Assembly (NCBI GenBank): GCA_026545225.1
Contig: CM048847.1
Location: 6,442,501-6,506,500 of the forward strand
Source: Cornus controversa
Lineage: Eukaryota > Streptophyta > Magnoliopsida > Cornales > Cornaceae
Length of the DNA stretch: 64,000 bases
Direction: 5' to 3'
The position numbers and the translations under genes were made by a program. Below, one piece after another: positions 21,565-33,168 of the stretch. Position 1 is the stretch's first letter; every line of letters starts with the position of its first letter. The notes under the pieces were generated by a model. It saw only the letters and a program-made list of their open reading frames with translations, searched no databases and was not told the origin of the DNA.

Positions 21565-24500
21565 GGTACTAATTCCCGGCCGCTTGAAGTTAGTGTTCAT
21601 TGCTGAGTGATCGCTCGCTATCTGGCTGGAAAAGGTGGTCCGGAAGCTTCCTCTCTCCCAGCAAGCAAGACGAGATCACCACTTCTCTCAGTAATGGACT
21701 TCCTTTCATTCTTCCTTAGCCTTAGATGTCCTTTCATAGATTCTCGAACCTCCGACAGACAGAATCTCCATGCATGCGTTCTTTCTCTCCTCCCCTCAGC
21801 CATACATCTCTTTTTTTCCTTTTTTCTCTTTTGGCCGTTTTTGTTAGGCATTGAACCCCACCTTAGGTGCTGAGTGGTGTCCTCCCCTCCCTAATACCTA
21901 ATACATAGTTCCGTCTATGGAGCCTAAAGCTTCAACCATGGCATGGCAGTAAGTTGGCCTAGTCTCTCGCCCAGCCTTCGCGCCTTCTTCAGTGGCCAAG
22001 TTGAAGCGTTCAACGGTTCTTAGGCCTACCACCTTTCTTTTTCAAGGTTGAGCTTGTTCAATTGAAGCTAATGCTATGCTGCCCTTCCCTTGTTCAAGAG
22101 AAAGCGAGGACTTTCTTTTAGCTACCGGCCCAAACAAAAGAGATTAGCCTCTTGATCGATCGATTGATTGGATTGAAGTACGAAGGGGTTGATTGAAGTG
22201 TGAGATCCGCCCAAGATTAAGGCCGAGCAACTAGCTGCTACAGGATTGGACGTCTATCTATCTCACCACGCTCCCCTACTCCTATAAAGGCCGGCGAGGA
22301 ATGCTCTGCTCATCTTTCTTACGGCTCGTTACCGCAGCGCTCGTTCACCCCTTCGGCTTCTTCAATTCAAAAAGGTAGTGTCTTTTTCCTATTCTTATTG
22401 GTAACGTCTTGAAGCGAAGGCATTATTGAAGGAAAGAGATGGCGGGTCGGTCAATTGCATTAGGTAGGAGATGCAGGACCTGTCTTAACCGCAAGTGCAT
22501 TCGCTATTCGATTCCATCCTCGATCCCACCTTTCTTCCAAAGTGTGTATCTCTTTTTTACTTTCAAGTGACAAGGGGGGTTTACTTTCTTCTCTATGTCG
22601 CCGTCTCATCAATGAGCGTAGATTGATAGAGATGGCTTTTGTGCCGGTCAATCTGTATCCCATTCTTCAGGTATAATTTTCTTTGATCACAGATCGGCAG
22701 ACCCCCACCAAGCCTCCCCCTTTCGTCATAAGGCGTGGTCTGACTCTGAAAAAAACCATTCCTGTGTTTAGGTCCCTACTAAGCAGAATTCGTCAACTAT
22801 GCAAAGGCTATTTGAATACTTTTGAAAAAGTTTATAGCAATAAAAGAAAAAACAATTCTCAACGCCCTTACGAGGTAGTGATGAGTTAAACTACTCGTGT
22901 TGGCATGGAAGTCAGCCCGGTAAACTTCTTCCATTCTGCTACTAGGGTTCCAAACCTTCCCCTTAGCTCTATAAAGACCTTTCCTTATCAAGAGATGCTA
23001 AAGCTATTTATAGTTGGTATTTCTAAGTCGGAAGGAGGGCTTTGGGCAAAGAGCAACTCGAAAGTACTTTACTTCAGCCCCAGTACTGAAAGACGTGACT
23101 TCAGGAGTTGATTTCGGAAGGAAAGACTTCGTTTACTTCCTGCAAATGGCTTATGTAAGAACTAGTAGAAAGAAAGGAATTTGGAACCAAATAAGGCAGC
23201 ATTGATAGACCGTTGAATGATAATGCTTGAATGAGAATCGTCTTAGCAACTGGCTATAGCCATGAGTCAAAGCCGCCGGGAGAGGAGAGACAATCTTTCA
23301 TGAGAGAGGGACGAGCAAGTGACAGATTGGGAAATAAATAGGTAGGCCTCCTGAGCGGTCATTTAGGGGCCTTGTTAGCGACCCATCATTCTTCCCTAAG
23401 CTGTCAGAGTCCGATCAAAGCGAGCAAGAGATAGAGGAATCCTTGCTCATAGATGTGAATTGAGAAAGCAAGCCCGAATTCTTTTTAATTAGGCTCTATA
23501 GTCTGGTCCCTGTCCCTGGTAAGGTCTGATTGTTATCCGCAAGTCTTGTTTTGACCGCAGGAAGGTGAACTTTGCAAAAGTGCTTATTTGGTTGGGAAAG
23601 AGAGGACTTCTGACTCCAAGCCTACCCTACCCGAAAACAAGTTGAAGCTATTGATGTAGCCTCTTGTCTAGTCTTGTCGCTACCTACTATATAAATCCCT
23701 TCTATACCACTCAACAGAAGCAAAAATCCCATCAAGATAGATTGAATCGACGACCTATACTTCAACTAAAGGCACAAGGGAATCAAGGGTTCAAGAGCAC
23801 AGAACAGAGGAAATGCACATGGGTCTCCTTGAAGAACGAAGTCTAAGGGCGTTTAGGAGAAAGGTAGAGTGGGCTTCTAGTTGCTCTGCTTGGATTGGCA
23901 TGGCTGTCCCCCTTTGCTGGTTGAGGCTCGGCCTTTGACTCCGCTTGCCTCTACTTTTCATGTCAAGCGTACAAGTGTAGTTTAGTGGGATTTACTTCTA
24001 AAGACAGGAATTCTTTTTCATCTCCTCTAACACCTGTGGAAGCATATCACCTGCCATTAGGAGCAACTACTGGATCTGGGCGAGTTCTTCCGCCTCGAAG
24101 CCGGTGGAAGCGAAGGTTCAAAGCAAGAAGCTAAGCCTTCTGACTCTGCATCTCCATATCTATCCATTTCTCCATCTGCTGGCTAGCCTCTAACAGAACC
24201 CCTGGAGGCGGAACTAGAACCATTTAATCCATTCCCCTCTCGGCTGCAAGAAGTCGGTAACCTTCCGCCCGGCCTCACCCTGCTAACTATGGTTTCCGTG
24301 AAAGAGACCGTCGATCCTGTCCTGGCTGACCGAGAGCCCAGACCTACGAAGGGGGTAATTAATACTAGCGCCCTCAGGGGCTTCAGTGCGAAGTCTGTTT
24401 ACAAAACAAAAAAGAAAGCAGGCTCCTTCCTCTATGGATTTGCCATTGATTTCACCTTTAGGCGAGGTATCGTTCTAATTAGCATAGTTTTCTAATAGAA

Positions 24501-26754
24501 TAGTATAATAGGAATTTTCAACGGATACAGTACATTCCGGCGATACGAGAAAAATCCAATGCTTCTTGCTTCCTAGTGAAAGTGGATTCAGGCAGATTCG
24601 TCGGGTGTCCGTCAGCGGATAGAGAGTCGGCTCATTGCTCGGTATATTATAGATCAGAAGGGAAAGCCTACTAAACTAAAAGGGGCGAGCTTACCACATC
24701 GATGCGAGAGGACCACCCCATCACTAGAAAACTATACTATCCGGCTTTCCCTGTAGTTTCTTTTTTTATCCTTAGTTTCTTGCTTGAAAGCCGGGCTAGG
24801 CAGCGGGTCTTCCTTCCGAGTCGAGCGAGGGGGCGTTGGCTGTGAGCTTTCCCTGGACAGGTTCCATTACGGAGGGGAATGCATATGATAAGTGTTCTGT
24901 TCTATAGGAAAGCACTACGCAATAGACACTATCTCTATCTACTATGATAAGTCGAAATCGCGAAGAAATGAAATCTAAATAGAGTTCCTCGATCGACTAG
25001 ACGTGCACTTCATTTGAAGCAATCTATTCCACCAGTACGTTAGACCAAGCCAAGGAAGAAGTATGCAAGGCAGATATTGTTTTTTGAATGCGAAGGTATT
25101 GACTTTTGGGAATATTAATTTCATGAATTCAGTGCGGATCGGGACTAGACTAGAGATTCAGCAACCACGACTGGAACGGAACTTGAAGCTTAAGAGCAAG
25201 GGGCTTAGTCTTTTCAACGAGAAGGGGCATCTTGCTGTGGTGTGGAGACATTGCAATTAAGGTATGATTGGTGCAGGGTTGGTTATTCGCCGTCTCCTTG
25301 ATACAATACGTTTCCATTCCTATGAAACGACTGCCAACCAAAGTGTAAGGCCTCTTTTCTACGCCTATGAATATGCAGTAATATCTCATGCTTATGTAGT
25401 GGAGTCCTCTTCTTTGATCGCTGAGCCAGCAGCCGTCTCTAGCCTTTTTCCCTCTTCCGCTTACTTCGGCACCTACCAGTTTGGCAGGCAGAAGGTCCAT
25501 TCGGTAAATCTAGTTGCAAGCCTAAGGGGGTTGGTTTCATGAAATAACTATTTCTAAGTTTAGTCAAAAGAAGAGAGAGAGCGAGACGCAGTCACGGATG
25601 GAATATTTTGATGAGAAAGGTGCGCGATTGAGACTGCTAGCTGAGAGGAGACGAAGGAAAGGAGATTCAGGTTCAGTTGCACAAGGTCTATAAACCCCGT
25701 ATTTTGAATGAAAAAGTAAGATTCTGGACAAGAGGAGGTTCATTTATGAGCCCCTAAGAACGGTAAGGAGAGAAAGTAGGTCGTTAGCACACCTACCTAC
25801 TTGAGCAGGAAGGTGAGCGTGGGTTTATATACTTTACGGGTTCCCGCCAAACAGCTCAGAGGACGAGCAAGCAATAGGAGCAACCATCGATGGACACCAA
25901 CAATCCAATCTTCCACCCACCGCATTCCCAATGAGAGTCCATTCCCTATTCCCGCTGCTCAAGCTAAAGAAGTAGAATGTAGAAGGAAAGTCAGAGAGAA
26001 GAGGATAAAAAAAAAGAGTAATTAATCCCTCATTGAATCAATGGCACAAAAAGAACTATCTTTGATAAATTTGGCTCTCATCCCTTTAAGAAAAAAACAG
26101 AAAGAAAGCCAAACAGGTATATATCTCAAATTAGATGATGGTAGGCAGCCTACTGCCTACTTAAATCTTTTCAATAAGGGAGGAAGCTTTAGCTGGAGAA
26201 AGAAAGATGAAAAAGCTATCGACTATGCAACTTGGCCAATAATGAGAAAAACCGAATCAAATCTTTATCCCGTTATCATGAAACTTTTTCAGAAAACCCC
26301 AGTAGACAAAAAATAGGAAGAAAACAGATCAAAAGGAAACTTTGGAATGGCTAAGCTTCGGAAAATTAGGAATCAAGTAGGAAATTCAATTGATATATGT
26401 CTTACTAATACTAAGACACCATTTGCAAGCAAAATAGAAGTTATCTTAGGAATTTAAAGGGGAAATAATACCAACGAGTGGAATACCGACGACTAAGAGA
26501 AGGGTTAAAGGGAATTGAACTTTATTAAGGCCGGATAATCATTTGATTTGGTATAAGGCCGGATACTACTATGGTTTTTCAAGAACAGAGACTTTTTTAC
26601 TTACTATATAATTTGGTTTTTTCTTGCTAAGCCAAGAGCTACAAGGCAATTACCTACATAGAAAGACCCACCGGAAGTGCTCTTCCTATCATCCGAATTG
26701 CCTGCCCCTGAATTATTATTAGTAAGATGGGGAAAAGCGGAAGAGGAAGAAGAA
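21565..26754. other. Long spacer after trnE
   Basis: About 5 kb without a recognised gene or RNA. Small frames at 22683-22889, 24289-24495 and 25063-25260 are unremarkable. The only block that stands out is the A-rich one at 26,030-26,460 (separate entry). Confidence 0.5.
26041..26316 (+). CDS. Unrecognised Lys-rich ORF in an A-rich block
   Basis: 91 codons, MAQKELSLINLALIPLRKKQ to LFQKTPVDKK. The block around it is more A-rich than its neighbours, with poly-A codon use. A second short frame follows at 26347-26457 (MAKLRKIRNQVGN). I recognise neither. The base composition suggests a separate origin, for example a foreign insert, but no motif supports a specific source. Confidence 0.3.
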   Translation: MAQKELSLINLALIPLRKKQKESQTGIYLKLDDGRQPTAYLNLFNKGGSFSWRKKDEKAIDYATWPIMRKTESNLYPVIMKLFQKTPVDKK

Positions 26755-26778
26755 CCATACCCCCCGTAGCCCCCCTAC
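26755..26778 (+). repeat. 24-base direct repeat, copy 1
   Basis: ccataccccccgtagccccc and the next four bases recur at 29057-29080 with one mismatch. The two copies bracket the gypsy gag remnant. Confidence 0.8.
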
Positions 26779-28640
26779 TCAAAACAAAGAGGGGATTCTC
26801 TCAAAATCTCCGAAGCGATAGGACAAGTCATGGTGATCAATGGGGAAGACGCATTGCCCTCGAGCTCGGTTAATAATGCACCTGAAGAACCACGAAAGGA
26901 GGAACATACTTCGGAATACTTGGAGTAGAGGGAAATGATGTCAAGCGGATCGTAAGAAGCCCGAAGAATCAAACAAAGAATGAATGAATGCAATGAAGCA
27001 AGCCAAGATCAATGGAGGGGCATCCAGTCAAGTACCTACATTCCGATTCCCAATCATGGATGAGCCTCCTCTACGGATGCAAAGAACTCCTGCACCTTAT
27101 TTCATGAATGGGCAATCCGAGAGGCCTCGAAAGCGATTCGCTTATTCATCTCCTATTGAAGAGTTATACTATGATCGCTCTGTGGTCCCCATGGAGAAGC
27201 CTCTCGGAAAGATGGATATTGAGGCAATGATACAAGCTGCAGTAGAGCAGACCAATACGGGAAGAACCTGAGATTCAAGGATTTTTGCCGACATCCAGAT
27301 GTAGCTCTGCCGGAAGGGTTCAAGATACCGAAGTTTAGTAAATACAATGGGGTCGGCGACCCATATCATCACTTGCTGTCCTTCTGTGGGGATTGCCGAG
27401 GCCTTGATTCCCGGCCTGGGTTATTGATCCACCTTTATCAGAAGTCATTAGAAGGGGAAGCCCGCCCCCTCTTGCTCCCCCTTGATGCTCTACGTAGTTT
27501 TGACGATGTGATTGACAGATTCACCAGCCAGTAGTTGCACCAGGTGGAACATCCCCCAATCTCTGTGATCTGGTGAATGATCAAATGCAGCCCGGTTTTT
27601 CATTCATTACCTTTGTTAACCGATGGAGGAATTTAGCAGCTAAAGAAAAATGGAACATAAAAGAGGAAGATGCAGTACAGATGGTTATCGATAACCTGCA
27701 TGGGCCCATCAAGGAAGCGATGGTGCTAGGAGATTGCCGAACATTCCCTCAACTCTTTGAACGAGCTGCCCGCATGCAGAGGAGTATAAAAGACGGGTCT
27801 ATCACTTTCCGAAGGAACTGTTCTAATGGGGGAGAAGGCAAGCCGAAGAATACCCTAAGAACCCAGCAGCCAGCTCAAGAGGTTACCATCACTCCGAATC
27901 CAATTTATGCGGTTCAAGCACAGCAGAATGCACAGAGACAACAGAGCACCCGGAATCAGCAAGCCATCCAGGGGGCCGGGGCCGTCCCCCAACCCACTCA
28001 ACAACCTCAAAACCCTCCTACCCAATCGCAACCGCAAAACCCAGCGCAAGCTCTGCCCAGACCCGCTTATAACAAGGCTGCGCCTCCGGCCAATTATGAT
28101 CCTCAGCAGCAACAAGGCGCTCCCAAGCGACCCTGGGGACCCAATAGAGCTCACTACCCGCCATTACCCCTACCCATTCCTACCCTATTCTCCATCCTTC
28201 TGACTGGAAAGCCATTTCTCTGCCAAAATCTCCTCCTGGTCTCGACTATGAAAAGTTCTGTCCATTTCACCGATACGCAGGCCATACCATCGAAGAGTGT
28301 CATACTTTGCGTGATGTCATCTATGACATGAATGATGAAAATCGTATCAATTGGAACGAAGTTAAGGCATACCTGAAAGCCGCCAATGTCACTGAAGCTA
28401 CTGGGGATCTATACTAATCCAATGCCACAACATCAAGGGGGACAAGTCACCACTCAGGGACCTACACCGGTACAAACTAATCCAGGACCTTCTGCCAGCG
28501 CTAACACCATCCGAGCTTGCACTGCCGCTCGAAGAGAGATGCCCGTGAGACCCCCTCCAGTTCTGTAATTCGAAGGAGGTTCTGAGAATGAAAAAGTCCG
28601 AAGTCACTTTCTTTGTCCCCAGGAATCGAAGTTCCAAAAG
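26776..28640 (+). pseudogene. Ty3/gypsy gag remnant
   Basis: Frames read N-terminal gag-like sequence (27,000-27,270, ending MDIEAMIQAAVEQTNTG), then the retrotransposon gag core (FKIPKFSKYNGVGDPYHHL at about 27,320, and GFSFITFVNRWRNLA at about 27,594), then a Gln/Pro-rich linker with many NPTQQPQ-like runs (27,850-28,150). A zinc-knuckle-like stretch follows near 28,250 (EKFCPFHRYAGHTIEECHTL). A stop within the core (near 27,533) and several frame changes break it. Some gypsy-like frame continues to about 29,150. Confidence 0.8.
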
Positions 28641-29056
28641 CAGACGAAATCACTATGGAACCGGACCTCCTCGCTGCCGCTCAATTCATTACCAGGAAGA
28701 GGGAAATTCGCTTTTTTAGTAAGGGTGGGTTGAAAAGGTGAAGAAGGAAGAATGTATTCGAACGAATGCATCGGCAGATGAAATGACCCCTTTTTTAGAA
28801 ATCCCCTCATCACCTACTAGTGAGCCGGAAAGCTTAGGGACGCCTCTCGTTCCTCTTCCCCCATTTGACAACCGTATCTCAGAATGTTCGGATGATTTTC
28901 TGGAACCCCCTTAACTAATAGATGCTTCAATACTAAAGAATGGGAATATCTCATAGCGGGAAGGCCCAGAGATCATAAAGGATTTCACGGGCAGAAAGGC
29001 GAAGGGAAGTTCGGAAAAGCCTAGCAGACGGGACTATCAACCCCTTTCTATTAAGA

Positions 29057-29080
29057 CCATACCCCCCGAAGCCCCCCTAC
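29057..29080 (+). repeat. 24-base direct repeat, copy 2
   Basis: Matches 26755-26778 with one mismatch. Confidence 0.8.
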
Positions 29081-30101
29081 GAAAGATTGACCCCTATTTT
29101 GAAGAGGAAAGCTCCCAGGTTCCGCATCTTAAAGAAGTGCATGACCAGATTGGAAGCACTGAGGTTAATTCGCAATGGGCCAACTCACCCAGCCATGATG
29201 CATGACAGAAGAGAGCGAGCACAAAATGGAGTTTCCCTCTTGGGTGAGGCTCACGTCCGGAAAGAATCTTTTTCAAGACTTTCTCCCCTATGTTGAACTT
29301 TCTCTATATTACCTTATTAGGGAATGCACTGGAAAGCCTTTTCTGGTAGACCTGGACATGTTCCATGGCGCGAAGTCTCTTCTCATCTAATAGCTCTAAT
29401 TGTGGGGATATCTAATCAATATGCTCTCTCTCTCATCCACATCTAAATCTTTGTCAAGCTGGACCCTGATGAGGGATGGGAATGGCTGAATCCGTCTGCC
29501 CTTTTCTTCGTACGCAAGTAAGCAACTGGCCAACAATTGTATCGAGCTACAGGCCCTTCTCATAAGATATTGTAAGCTACGGGCCATCAAATCTCCGACG
29601 AAGCTTAAAGCAGGCATCAAGAGCTAAGAAGGGGGCCGCCCCTTTGAAGCTAATGCCTTAGAAGCTACAGGACATAGAAGCAGGCCTAAGCAGCACCTAA
29701 GAAGCAGGCCAACAAGTGGATTGAATCTTTTCCAGTCTAGAGATTGGCGGATTACCTGAGAAACAAAGGATTTTAATATTCCTTCTGCTTTGGACAAGAT
29801 AAGTGGACAGATGAGTTGAATAATACAGGAACAGATAAGCTAGGCGAGGTTCCCCTTTGATATCTCCCAACCTAAAGGCTTTATTCAGAGGTGGGTCTTT
29901 CAACCGCCTACTCTTTCGATGAAGGGTGCACTACAAGACAATCGGTACTATAGAGATCAAATGGGGGATTTCGTCGATATTGAGTCGACTATAAACTACT
30001 CATCTTGCTTGGAACCATCGTTGTGTATGGGAAAGAGGGGTTCTACCTATGCTTGGTTGGGAAAAGGGTGAATGGTCCCAAAAGGGACGGGAAAAAACCC
30101 A

Positions 30102-30419
30102 CTAGAAAGAACGGGGGATCATCCACTCCGTCGCTGGGTAGTCCACTTTATCCGTGACTCTGAGTACAAGATTTCCGGGATCAAGAAACTCGCAAACAAA
30201 TATGCTCGGCTGGACTCTTTTCTCGTATGCCCGGAAAATGATGTTTCGGTACAACTCAGCTTGCTGCAAAGCCTTTATTTCTCGTCTAAACACTCCAGAT
30301 CCGCACTTCCCTTTACTCCATAGGGCCGAAGCTTTACTAAGAAGGGCTTTTTTTATAGAGAGAGAGTAAGGGGGGATCCATATTGCTTGCCGCAGATCTA
30401 TTCCCGACTCGAAATCCAT
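30102..30419 (-). pseudogene. Ty3/gypsy integrase C-terminal remnant
   Basis: The 105-codon minus frame contains ALQQAELYRNIIFRAYEKRV and then GNLVLRVTDKVD, the pattern that ends plant gypsy integrases (a helix, then AYxKRVxP, then a xLVL strand). It is separated from the rest of its integrase (31,000-31,430) by a plant-mobile-domain fragment. Confidence 0.55.
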
Positions 30420-30559
30420 AAAGGACTTTAAGAGAGGATGAACATTCCCGTTCTATAGGTAGCACTGCCCCCTATTAGAGAAGGGTGAGGGCCGACTTCC
30501 GTACTTCTGATCTGCTAGCACTGTGAATTACCTTATACCTACGCAGCAGGAACGATATG

Positions 30560-30830
30560 GAGCACCTACTCTACTGGTCGTCTGCTCTCTCGAGGTCGTC
30601 CTTCTCTAGGTACAAAAAGGGCATTATGGGATATCTCCAAAATTCGATGTACTTCTTCAAGTGTGGGACACATCTCATCTTTGCCGAAGATAAAAACCAT
30701 CGCCTTTGCATCCCAACACTTCACTGCGGCTATGAGCAGATCCCAGTGTTGGTTAACTTTTTACTTTATCCTCCACCAAATCTTCTGATCTCCTGTTCTC
30801 AATGATGTTAAGCAGCTCCTGATCGCAGCA
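30560..30830 (-). pseudogene. Plant mobile domain fragment
   Basis: Minus frames read HWDLLIAAVKCWDAKAMVFI, then FGKDEMCPTLEEVHRILEIS. The pattern W-D-x(n)-F-x-FG-x-x-E-x-CPTLEE is typical of the plant mobile domain (aminotransferase-like) family found in transposons and some host genes. One frame change occurs near 30,760, and the upstream frame from 30962 reads into unrelated sequence. Confidence 0.65.
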
Positions 30831-30999
30831 ATCATGCCTTCGAAGGTACGCTTTTTTCATTCGGGGTCTCAAAGACCTTGGGGATAGACGATGGACCCGC
30901 CATTCTACATGATGCAGCATTTTGAAAGATAATTCCATCAAAGGAGTGGAAATTTCTGACATCTCTTGACACCCTTACTTTTAATAGGGGGGCCTTGCC

Positions 31000-31430
31000 T
31001 CATTATTTTCTTGGCAAGCATTTGGCTGTTGACGTGTCCTCCGCACGCACTTGAATGAGCTTGTTCAACAATGTGCGCTCCTTCTTCCTATGTTGTAAGG
31101 AAGGGCGAGTACCCCTTGAAGGACCTTTTGTAAAGGACATCTCCCAAGATCACAAATCGTCGGGCAAGTTCCCTCCGGGCTCTCCTCTGACCACGAGTGG
31201 CGTACTCTGGTATGAACCCGTCCTTGAGGTAATTGTAGAAATCATAATACCATGGTTCCCATCGTCCTCGTAATCTTCCTCGTCTTGACTGGTGATAGTT
31301 CATCATGTTCCAACTCTCGATAGTCTTCATCCAAGAAGATGAATGAGTCCTGTTCGACGGAAGGGCTCTCTGTGGCTGGGATGTCAAATCTCTCGATGAC
31401 AAGCGACTCTGTGCTTCGGTGTACTAGCAT
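31000..31430 (-). pseudogene. Ty3/gypsy RNase H-integrase linker and zinc finger remnant
   Basis: From 31430 downward the frames read ESLVIERFDIPATESPSVEQ, then WEPWYYDFYNYLKDGFIPEY and RRELARRFVILGDVLYKRSF, then AHIVEQAHSSACGGHVNSQM and LAKKIMRQG. This is the linker and H2C2 zinc-binding domain that precede gypsy integrase. Stops at about 31,090 and a frame change near 31,245 break it. The catalytic core is missing. Confidence 0.75.
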
Positions 31431-32434
31431 GTGTACTAGAGCGGCTGAGTATTCATTCCATAAGGGCTAGCGAGTCAGCCAAGCGATTGTATATTCTCAG
31501 AACATGGCTCGTTGAGACCTGCCCGTGTTAAGCATATTTCTTTCTAACTCTTTTTTCTTCGACCCCGGCCGGTTGCTTTCTCTTTGGTTTATCTCTTGAT
31601 GAGATTCTTCTTCTGCAGGCTTTCGTTGTCTAACTTCAAAGCCATAAGTTCTTCCCGCTTCTTGCCCATATTGGGTCTTTCCAGCGATGATTGTAATAAA
31701 ATGAACTTTCTCATAAGTCAATCTGTCGTGCTTGAGTCCTTCTTATGAACCTCTTATTATACCAGCCAGCGAAAATCTCCTATGTTCACAGATGATGATA
31801 AAGGTCAAGATTCCATCTTCCGGGCATAGCATTAATGACTTCAATAGAATTATTTTTGAATTCAAATCTTGCATCTCTGCCAACCGAGACTGATTCACCC
31901 GGTCCCCAAGGTTGCCATACCTGCATACGAACAAAAGAGAAAACCTTACCAATTTGCTCACAGCTTCCTTCCTAAGTGACTTAGCCCTGTCTCTAAAAGG
32001 TTGGAGTATGAACATCATTGAACCAGGCACTCCAAAAGCCTCGATATTTTATTCCTCAGGATCAACGTGACCAGTTAAGAAAGAAGGAAAATGAACTATT
32101 CCCGAGGTGAACTCTAGACGCTCGCTCACCACCATGAGGATAGATTGGCAAAGAGACACCGATGACAACAACGACTACAAAAATGACTATAAAAACGATC
32201 TAGTCAAAAAAAGACCTGTCAAATGACTAAAAGCGGAAATTAACAAAGATATTTCTTTCCTAAAAGAAAACAAAAGATGGAGAATTCAATCTTTGCCGCG
32301 TCTTTCTTGCTCTTCCAAGCACGCTATTTTTGGGCGCGCCGCTAGCTGCAATCTTTGAGAGGGCCAAAGATCCTCTATCTTCACTTTCACTGTTGGTCTT
32401 CCAAGCCTCCTACTTTACCGGATACTCCCACATG
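31431..32434. other. Unassigned stretch between TE remnants
   Basis: Two minus frames (31497-31721 and 31743-32030) have no motif that I can name. They may be further decayed retroelement sequence. Confidence 0.4.
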
Positions 32435-32887
32435 TTACATCTTGTTTTCACCCCACGGTTCCTTATCAGAATAAGACAAACCAGTAGAAAAAGTAGAAGA
32501 AGAATGCTTCCAACGTGTTCCCTTGAAAGCTCGGTTTAACCAGTGTTTGTAAGACTGGAAATATTTTTCGGTGGCATCTGGAAGGAAGGCCTTTTTTGCC
32601 TTTTCGCTTATAATATTATGAATAATGTGGTCTATGACTTCCGCGGGGGAGAAAAGGTTTCTTGTTGCCGGAAAGTAAATCTGTGCTTTCTTAAATTCTT
32701 CTCCTATGGAAGGGATAGAGACCAAGTCTGACTTGAGCTCTTCACAAGCCATTCTTGCTTTTTGTGTGAGTAGGTACTGGATATAAGCAGGATCTCTCTC
32801 ATTGACCGTCAGAGCTTTCGATATCAGGTTGGCAAGAAGATCGGGAGTTAGATCGAGACCAAATACAGTCTCTCCTCTCTCAGCCTA
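32435..32887 (-). CDS. Unrecognised ORF, protein-like, no start seen
   Basis: The minus frame is open from about 32,887 to 32435 (about 150 codons, with the first ATG at 32752). It reads GETVFGLDLTPDLLANLISK, then KAFLPDATEKYFQSYKHWLN. Composition and lack of simple repeats look like a real protein domain, with predicted helices and no membrane segment. I do not recognise it. Given the neighbours, a fragment of a retroelement gag or a captured nuclear gene is likely. Confidence 0.4.
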
Positions 32888-33168
32888 TTACTCGGAGTCC
32901 TTCCTGTCCGGAATAAGGGGACGAGCAAGAAAGAAAATAAGAAAATTATAAAAGCACTTATTCTCCCCTGTTGATTTGGAACCAGAGTTCTGTCTTTCTT
33001 CATAAGTGATCAAGGAACGTAGGCCACCGGTGACCGGCCTCCTCTTAGTAAGGCACCTTTGGGCGGAGCTTTCTGGATCAACTATCTCACTTTCATGAAG
33101 AAAGCCACAACTCTTCTTTATATAAATAATTTTCAAAACGGAACTCACTTCGCTACATTGACTCTGAT

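Noticed and set aside
27855-28203. Leu/Arg-rich ORFs over the gypsy gag linker
   Set aside because: They are other-frame shadows of the Gln/Pro-rich gag linker.
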